A stretch of DNA of 64,000 bases from Cyprinodon diabolis. Taxonomy: Eukaryota; Chordata; Actinopteri; Cyprinodontiformes; Cyprinodontidae. The stretch's first letter is position 1. Every line of letters starts with the position of its first letter. The stretch lies in the NCBI GenBank assembly GCA_030533445.1, contig JARPUW010000314.1, positions 1 to 64,000 of the forward strand. Reading direction: 5' to 3'. The notes under the pieces were generated by a model. That model was not told the origin of the DNA. It saw only the letters and a list, made by a program, of their open reading frames with translations, and did no database searches. Made by a program: the position numbers and the translations under genes. Below, one piece after another: positions 58,313 through 64,000 of the stretch.

Positions 58313-61300
58313 CCGAACAAACGACTGCTGAGCAAAAACCGTATGAGTTATTCAAAAAATTTTTTCACCGTGAGCGTCAGTCATCCTTCGACTCCAACTA
58401 TGCCAACTTTGGTGTATGTGTGTCATTCAGAAAAATATTTATGACAAGTTTAAAACACATAGTCGGATTCGTTTTTCTCCCCTCTTCTGCTCCAAAACCA
58501 ATGAAAAACGGCTCTGATTTTCATCGACTTTAGGTCGGTCTGGAGGGTTTTTAAGGAAAAGTATTAATCCTACCGTAATTCCGAAGATATTGTGTGGGTC
58601 CAGAGATTTCAGTCTACAAACTGACCAAAAATGGTGACTCTAGCTATAAATATGTGGCCGTGAGGGCGAGTTTAAAATGTTTTTTTGTGTTTAAAAAACG
58701 CCTGCCTCACACTCTAGCTTTTCAGTTGCTCCACTCTAGCAGGCTGGATTTTGCTAAAACTTTGTGGCGCTTGAGGTCTGATTATACAAAAACCGTAGCA
58801 GTTATCAACATACCGTCTTCAGTTTTAAATAGACGAAGGATTTATCTACAAACTGAGCTTCAAACTGTTTTTCTAGGTGAATGTATGGCGACACAGTGAA
58901 GTGCTGTTTTTTATGCTTTTTTTTCCCTCTCCCCATTCATTTCCTATGGGATTTTTTTGCGACGTTTTCGCTAATAATTCGCAAACCTTCGGACTAATGA
59001 GAAAGTTTTATACAAGCACACATCACCCCATTGGTCCCGACGCGTGTGCCAACTTTGGGCCCGATCCGCCAAACCGTGCGGGACTAGTTACGCGCCGAAG
59101 TTTTGGGTATACGGGAGAATTATAATAACTAGAAAATTTCTAAAGAAATTTTGAGGGGGGCCACCTACTGCCCGTCTGGGGAACCGGGCCAATACGGCCC
59201 TGGCAAGTGACGTCGGGGCTCCCCAGACCAACTGCTTACGCCTTTGAGGGCTGCTGAGGGAAGGAAAGAGGGCAAGTTCATGGGCAAAGAGAGCTGTGTG
59301 CCACTTGTGCTGAAATCTGGGAAATAGACGTGCACAGCGTATGATGCACAAGGGTAATATGGGTTGTCCATATTGAAACACAGTGGGTAAAGCCCAGTTG
59401 GCGGGCTTCGCCCGCCTGCTAGGAGCCATCTCAGTGAAGAAAAAAATCACCAATGGCGGGCTCTGCCCGCCTTCTAAGAGCCATTGCAGTGATGAAATCA
59501 CCAATGGCGGGCTCCGCCCGCCTGCTAAGAGCCATTGCAGTGATGTAATCACCTTTGGCGGGCTCCGCCCGCCTGTTACCATTGGCGGGCTCCGCCCGCC
59601 TTCTAAGAGCCATTGCAGTGATGAAATCACCAATGGCAATGAGCAATATGCCAGAATGTATGAGTGTGTATAAGGAAGAGGCTTTTATTCTGTAGAGTCC
59701 TTGTAGTCTTATTTTGAAAGTCTATCATGAATGTGCATCAAAAGATGGGTCACGCCCAGCAGTGATATAGAATCCATTTCCAAATGTTAAATCACTGGTT
59801 TTCCATGTTATTAGGTGAATAGTTGCTGTATTACAGAGTAAATGGGAGACTTTTATTGTGAAATTTGCTCTGGGGTGTGTTTTGAAAAGGTCACTAGAGT
59901 CTAATAAAAACAACCTGGAAGAGTTTGGGTCATAATGTTGAGCCATTTGCATCAATTAATGCATTAGTATAATCTAGAGGCTTTTATTTTGTAGGGTCCC
60001 TGGAGTCTTATTTTGAAAGTCCAACAGAGTTGTGTTTATAGAAAATGTTCAGACCCGTCAATGATAGTTGATTACTTTCCAATCGTTAAATCACTCTTTT
60101 TCCATGTTATTAGGGCAGTAGATGAAGCGGAAATGGGAGGCTTTTATTTTGAAATTTGCTATAGGGTGTGTTTTAAACAGTCTCCTAGAGTCTATTCTCT
60201 AAAACGGGGTTGAGTTTGGGTCATAATGTTGAGCCATATAGGGCAATAAATATATGTAAAAAATATAGAGGCTTTTATTTTGTAGGGTCCCTGGAGTCTT
60301 ATTTTGAAAGTCTATCAGTGCTGAGTGGCAAGGGAAGTGTCATGGACAGCAGTCATATAGTATCCATTTCCCAATGTTAAATCAGTCCTTTCACCCTCCA
60401 TTAGATTAATATGTGCTGTTTAAAACAGCAGAGGTAAAATCTGTTTGAAGCTTGGTAACCTTGACAACGCTTAAGGAGCCTCTCACTGACACAGACAACA
60501 GCTGCACTCACTATTGGTTTCTTCTTCCCAGGCTTTTTTGTATGGGAAGAACGGCACCGAACAAACGACTACTGATCAAAAACCGTATGAGTTATTCAAA
60601 AAACATTTTCACCATGAGCATCAGCAATCCTTCGACTCCAACTATACCAACTTTGGTGTATGTGTGTCATTCAGAAAAATATTTATGACGAGTTGAAAAC
60701 ACATAGTCTGATTCGTTTCTCTCCCATCTTCAGCTCAAAAAGAATAGAGAAAGGCTGAAACTCTCATCGACTTTAGGTTGGTCTGGAGGGTTTTTAAGGA
60801 AAAGTATTAATCCTACCGTAATTCCGAAGACATTGTGTGAGTCCAGAGGTTTCGGTCTACAAACTGACCAAAAATGGTGACTGTAGGTCCAAATATGTGG
60901 CCGTGAGGGCGAGAATAAGATGTTTGATCTTAAAAAAATGGCCGCCTCACACTAAGATTTCAGCAGCTGCACTCTAGCAGGCTGCTGCAGAAGCTAACTG
61001 TCAGCTAGCTTCCAGGTGCTTACCCTCCGAACAAACGACTGCTGAGCAAAAACCGTAAAAGGTATCTGAAAAATTCTTTCAGTGAAAGCAACATCTATCC
61101 TTTGTCTCAGACTGGGGTAACCTTCATGTCTGTAGGTCTTTCACAACCCAAAACGAAGCACAAACAAAATGGTTGGCCCACCTGCTCCTCCCTTTGTTTG
61201 AACTGCAGGACCTCACTCTCACTCACCTTTTAGCTGCTAAAGCACCCCTCCGAACAAACGACTGCTGAGTAAAAACCGTAAAAGGTATCTGAAAAATTCT

Positions 61301-61481
61301 TTTTATCTAAGCGACAGCTATATCTTGTCTTCAATTGGAGTAACTTTCATGGCTGTAGGTCATCTACAAACTGAATGGGAAGAGAAAGAAAAAGAAAAAA
61401 CGTTTCATCACACCTAAGCTTCTAATTGAGCTAGCTGCAGCAGGTCACTGTCACTCAGCTTTCAGGTGCTTAAAATGTCCT
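58313..61481 (+). repeat. Macrosatellite unit 19 (3,169 bp)
   Basis: Complete unit, no VNTR. Module A has ATGACAAGTTT near 58441 and the CGG form; TATGGCGAC near 58884 is like units 2 and 11. After about 58926 it becomes a copy of unit 17, differing by one G in E1 (CTCTGGGG instead of CTCTGGG near 59871). Confidence 0.97.
59400..59637. repeat. 51-bp minisatellite, unit 19 (5 palindromes)
   Basis: Standard common-type array with the 27-bp subunit; copy of the unit 17 array. Confidence 0.95.
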
Positions 61482-64000
61482 CCGAACAAACGACTGCTGA
61501 GCAAAAACCGTATGAGTTATTCAAAAAAAATTTTCACCGTGAGCGTCAGTCATCCTTCGACTCCAACTATGCCAACTTTGGTGTATGTGTGTCATTCAGA
61601 AAAATATTTATGACGAGTTTAAAACACATAGTCTGATTCGTTTTTCTCCCCTCTTCTGCTCCAAAACCAATGAAAAACTGCTCTGATTTTCATCGACTTT
61701 AGGTCGGTCTGGAGGGTTTTTAAGGAAAAGTATTAATCCTACCGTAATTCCGAAGATATTGTGTGGGTCCAGAGATTTCAGTCTACAAACTGACCAAAAA
61801 TGGTGACTCTAGCTATAAATATGTGGCCGTGAGGGCGAGTTTAAAATGTTTTTTTGTGTTTAAAAAACGCCTGCCTCACACTCTAGCTTTTCAGTTGCTC
61901 CACTCTAGCAGGCTGGATTTTGCTAAAAATTTGTGGCGCTTGAGGTCTGATTATACAAAAACCGTAGCAGTTATCAACATACCGTCTTCAGTTTTAAATA
62001 GACGAAGGATTTATCTACAAACTGAGCTTCAAACTGTTTTTCTAGGTGAATGTATGCCGACACAGTGAAGTGCTGTTTTTTATGCTTTTTTTTTCCTCTC
62101 CCCATTCATTTCCTATGGGATTTTTTTGCGACGTTTTCGCTAATAATTCGCAAACCTTCGGACTAATGAGAAAGTTTTATACAAGCACACATCACCCCAT
62201 TGGTCCCGACGCGTGTGCCAACTTTGGGCCCGATCCGCCAAACCGTGCGGGACTAGTTACGCGCCGAAGTTTTGGGTATACGGGAGAATTATAATAACTA
62301 GAAAATTTCTAAAGAAATTTTGAGGGGGGCCACCTACTGCCCGTCTGGGGAACAGGGCCAATACGGCCCTGGCAAGTGATGTCGGGGCTCCCCAGACCAA
62401 CTGCTTACGCCTTTGAGGGCTGCTGAGGGAAGGAAAGAGGGCTAGGTCATGGGCAAAGAGAGCTGTGTGCCACTTGTGCTGAAATCTGGGAAATAGACGT
62501 GCACAGCGTATGATGCAAAAGGGTAATATGGGTTGTCCATATTGAACCGCAGTGGGTAAAGCTCAGTTGGTGGGCTCCGCCCGCCTGCTAGGAGCCCTTG
62601 CAGCGATGAAAAAAATCACCAATGGCGGGCTCTGCCCGCCTGCTAAGAGCCATTGCAGTGATGAAATCACCAATGGCGGGCTCCGCCCGCCTTCTAAGAG
62701 CCATTGCAGTGATGAAATCACCAATGGCGGGCTCCGCCCGCCTTCTAAGAGCCATTGCAGTGATGAAATTACAAATGGCAATGAGCAATATGCCAGAATG
62801 TATGAGTGTGTATAAGGAAGAGGCTTTTATTCTGTAGAGTCCCTGGAGTCTTATTTTGAAAGTCTATCATGGAAGTGCATCTAAAGATGGGTCATGCCCA
62901 GCAGTTATATAGAATCAATTTCCAAATGTTAAATCACTGGTTTTCCATGTTATTAGGTGAATAGTTGCTGTATTACAGAGTAAATGGGAGACTTTTATTG
63001 TGAAATTTGCTCTGGGTGTGTTTTGAAAAGGTCACTAGAGTCTAATAAAAACAACCTGGAAGAGTTTGGGTCATAATGTTGAGCCATTTGCATCAATTAA
63101 TGCATTAGTATAATCTAGAGGCTTTTATTTTGTAGGGTCGCTGGAGTCTTATTTTGAAAGTCCAACAGAGTTGTGTTTATAGAAAATGTTCAGACCCGTC
63201 AATGATAGTTGATTACTTTCCAATCGTTAAATCACTCTTTTTCCATGTTATTAGGACAGTAGATGAAGCGGAAATGGGAGGCTTTTATTTTGAAATTTGC
63301 TATAGGGTGTGTTTTAAACAGTCTCCTAGAGTCTATTCTCTAAAACGGGGTTGAGTTTGGGTCATAATATTGAGCCATATAGGGCAATAAATATATGTAA
63401 AAAATATAGAGGCTTTTATTTTGTAGGGTCCCTGGAGTCTTATTTTGAAAGTCTATCAGTGCTGAGTGGCAAGGGAAGTGTCATGGACAGCAGTCATATA
63501 GTATCCATTTCCCAATGTTAAATCAGTCCTTTCACCCTCCATTAGATTAATATGTGCTGTTTAAAACAGCAGAGGTAAAATCTGTTTGAAGCTTGGTAAC
63601 CTTGACAACGCTTAACGAGCCTCTCACTGACACAGACAACAGCTGCACTCACTATTGGTTTCTTCTTCCCAGGCTTTTTTGTATGGGAAGAACGGCAACG
63701 AAAACAAACGACTACTGATCAAAAACCGTATGAGTTATTCAAAAAACATTTTGACCATGAGCATCAGCAATCCTTCGACTCCAAGTATACCAACTTTGGT
63801 GTATGTGTGTCATTCAGAACAATATTTATGACGACTTGAAAACACATAGTCTGATTCGTTTCTCTCCCATCTTCAGCTCAAAAAGAATGGAGAAAGGCTG
63901 AAACTCATCGACTTTAGGTTGGTCTGGAGGGTTTTTAAGGAAAAGTATTAATCCTACCGTAATTCCGAAGACATTGTGTGAGTCCAGAGGTTTCAGTCTA
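61482..64000 (+). repeat. Partial unit 20 (2,519 bp, cut by window end)
   Basis: Copy of unit 18 at an offset of 6,310 bp. The window ends inside module B, at the TCTA of the 12-mer TCTACAAACTGA, so the array continues to the right. Confidence 0.97.
62569..62779. repeat. 51-bp minisatellite, unit 20 (4 palindromes, D-type)
   Basis: Same D-type array as unit 18, at an offset of 6,310 bp. Confidence 0.95.

Larger units (their letters stand above)
1..64000 (+). repeat. Macrosatellite array, ~3.2 kb unit, head-to-tail, fills the window
   Basis: The same landmarks recur in the same order and on the same strand about every 3.2 kb. The module A head (CCGAACAAACGACTGCTGAG followed by a CCGTATGAG continuation) lies at 439, 3580, 6728, 9938, 13115, 16399, 19567, 22880, 26076, 29516, 32688, 35859, 38949, 42256, 45559, 48700, 52004, 55172, 58313 and 61482. 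Length differences come mostly from two variable tracts, the 51-bp minisatellite and the (AAT)n/hairpin VNTR. Outside these tracts the units differ by scattered substitutions and small indels. No non-repeat sequence interrupts the array and neither array end is in the window. Known macrosatellites act as heterochromatin, centromere-adjacent DNA or sources of long non-coding RNA; nothing here shows which, if any, applies. Confidence 0.98.
59876..64000 (+). repeat. 6,310-bp higher-order duplication, right copy (cut by window)
   Basis: Partner of 53566-57690. The copy is still matching where the window ends, so the duplicated block is longer than what can be seen. Confidence 0.95.

Noticed and set aside
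1..64000. tRNA, rRNA or snRNA tandem gene cluster
   Set aside because: I looked for B-box-like GGTTCGA motifs, rRNA signatures and snRNA 5' ends and found none; the unit does not resemble 5S, 45S or U-RNA repeats.
1..64000. Array of tandem transposons with coding capacity
   Set aside because: No frame resembles a transposase, reverse transcriptase, integrase or capsid protein, and no long terminal repeats or target-site duplications delimit the units.

Overview
The whole 64 kb window is one uninterrupted, head-to-tail tandem array (macrosatellite) of a unit of about 3.2 kb. I count 19 complete units (3,090 to 3,440 bp, mean about 3,213 bp) plus a partial unit at each edge, all in the same orientation. 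Both window edges lie inside the array, so its true length, flanks and chromosomal setting are not visible. I find no protein-coding gene, rRNA, tRNA, transposase, reverse transcriptase, CRISPR array or prokaryotic operon. The many short open frames are either frames without ATG starts that recur because every unit is nearly identical, or frames running through repeats whose period is a multiple of three.

The window looks like non-coding nuclear DNA of a eukaryote, most likely a vertebrate and perhaps a ray-finned fish. The assignment rests on general texture (gene-free multi-kilobase satellite, AAT microsatellites, GC-rich palindromic minisatellites) and is inference. No marker in the sequence fixes the species.

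Each unit has the same order of parts, described for unit 1: module A (439-795); an A tail with a repeated 12-mer (796-1020); a conserved linker (1021-1258); an AT palindrome and a variable (AAT)n/hairpin VNTR (0 to 4 copies of a 60-bp core, absent in unit 1); a GC-rich nested stem-loop (1281-1354); a short linker; a 51-bp minisatellite built on the palindrome GGCGGGCTCCGCCCGCC (3 to 5 palindromes per unit); a block of three related ~290-bp segments E1-E2-E3 (1777-2540); module B, a diverged copy of module A (2655-3012); and modules C and D (3125-3579), which share the head of A and B. The unit is therefore built from older internal duplications.

On top of the single-unit period there is higher-order structure. 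Units 17-18 and 19-20 form a very recent 6,310-bp duplication. Part of units 5-6 is repeated at an offset of 3,168 bp and again 29,160 bp away. Patches of units 2-6 match units 11-15 in the same order at offsets of about 29.0 to 29.2 kb, suggesting a nine-unit higher-order repeat. Several units are hybrids of two sequence types, with switch points near the minisatellite (unit 12) or near the palindrome/VNTR (units 15, 18, 20), as expected from unequal crossing-over or gene conversion at hairpin-forming DNA. The most interesting content is this internal architecture and its recombination record, not any gene.
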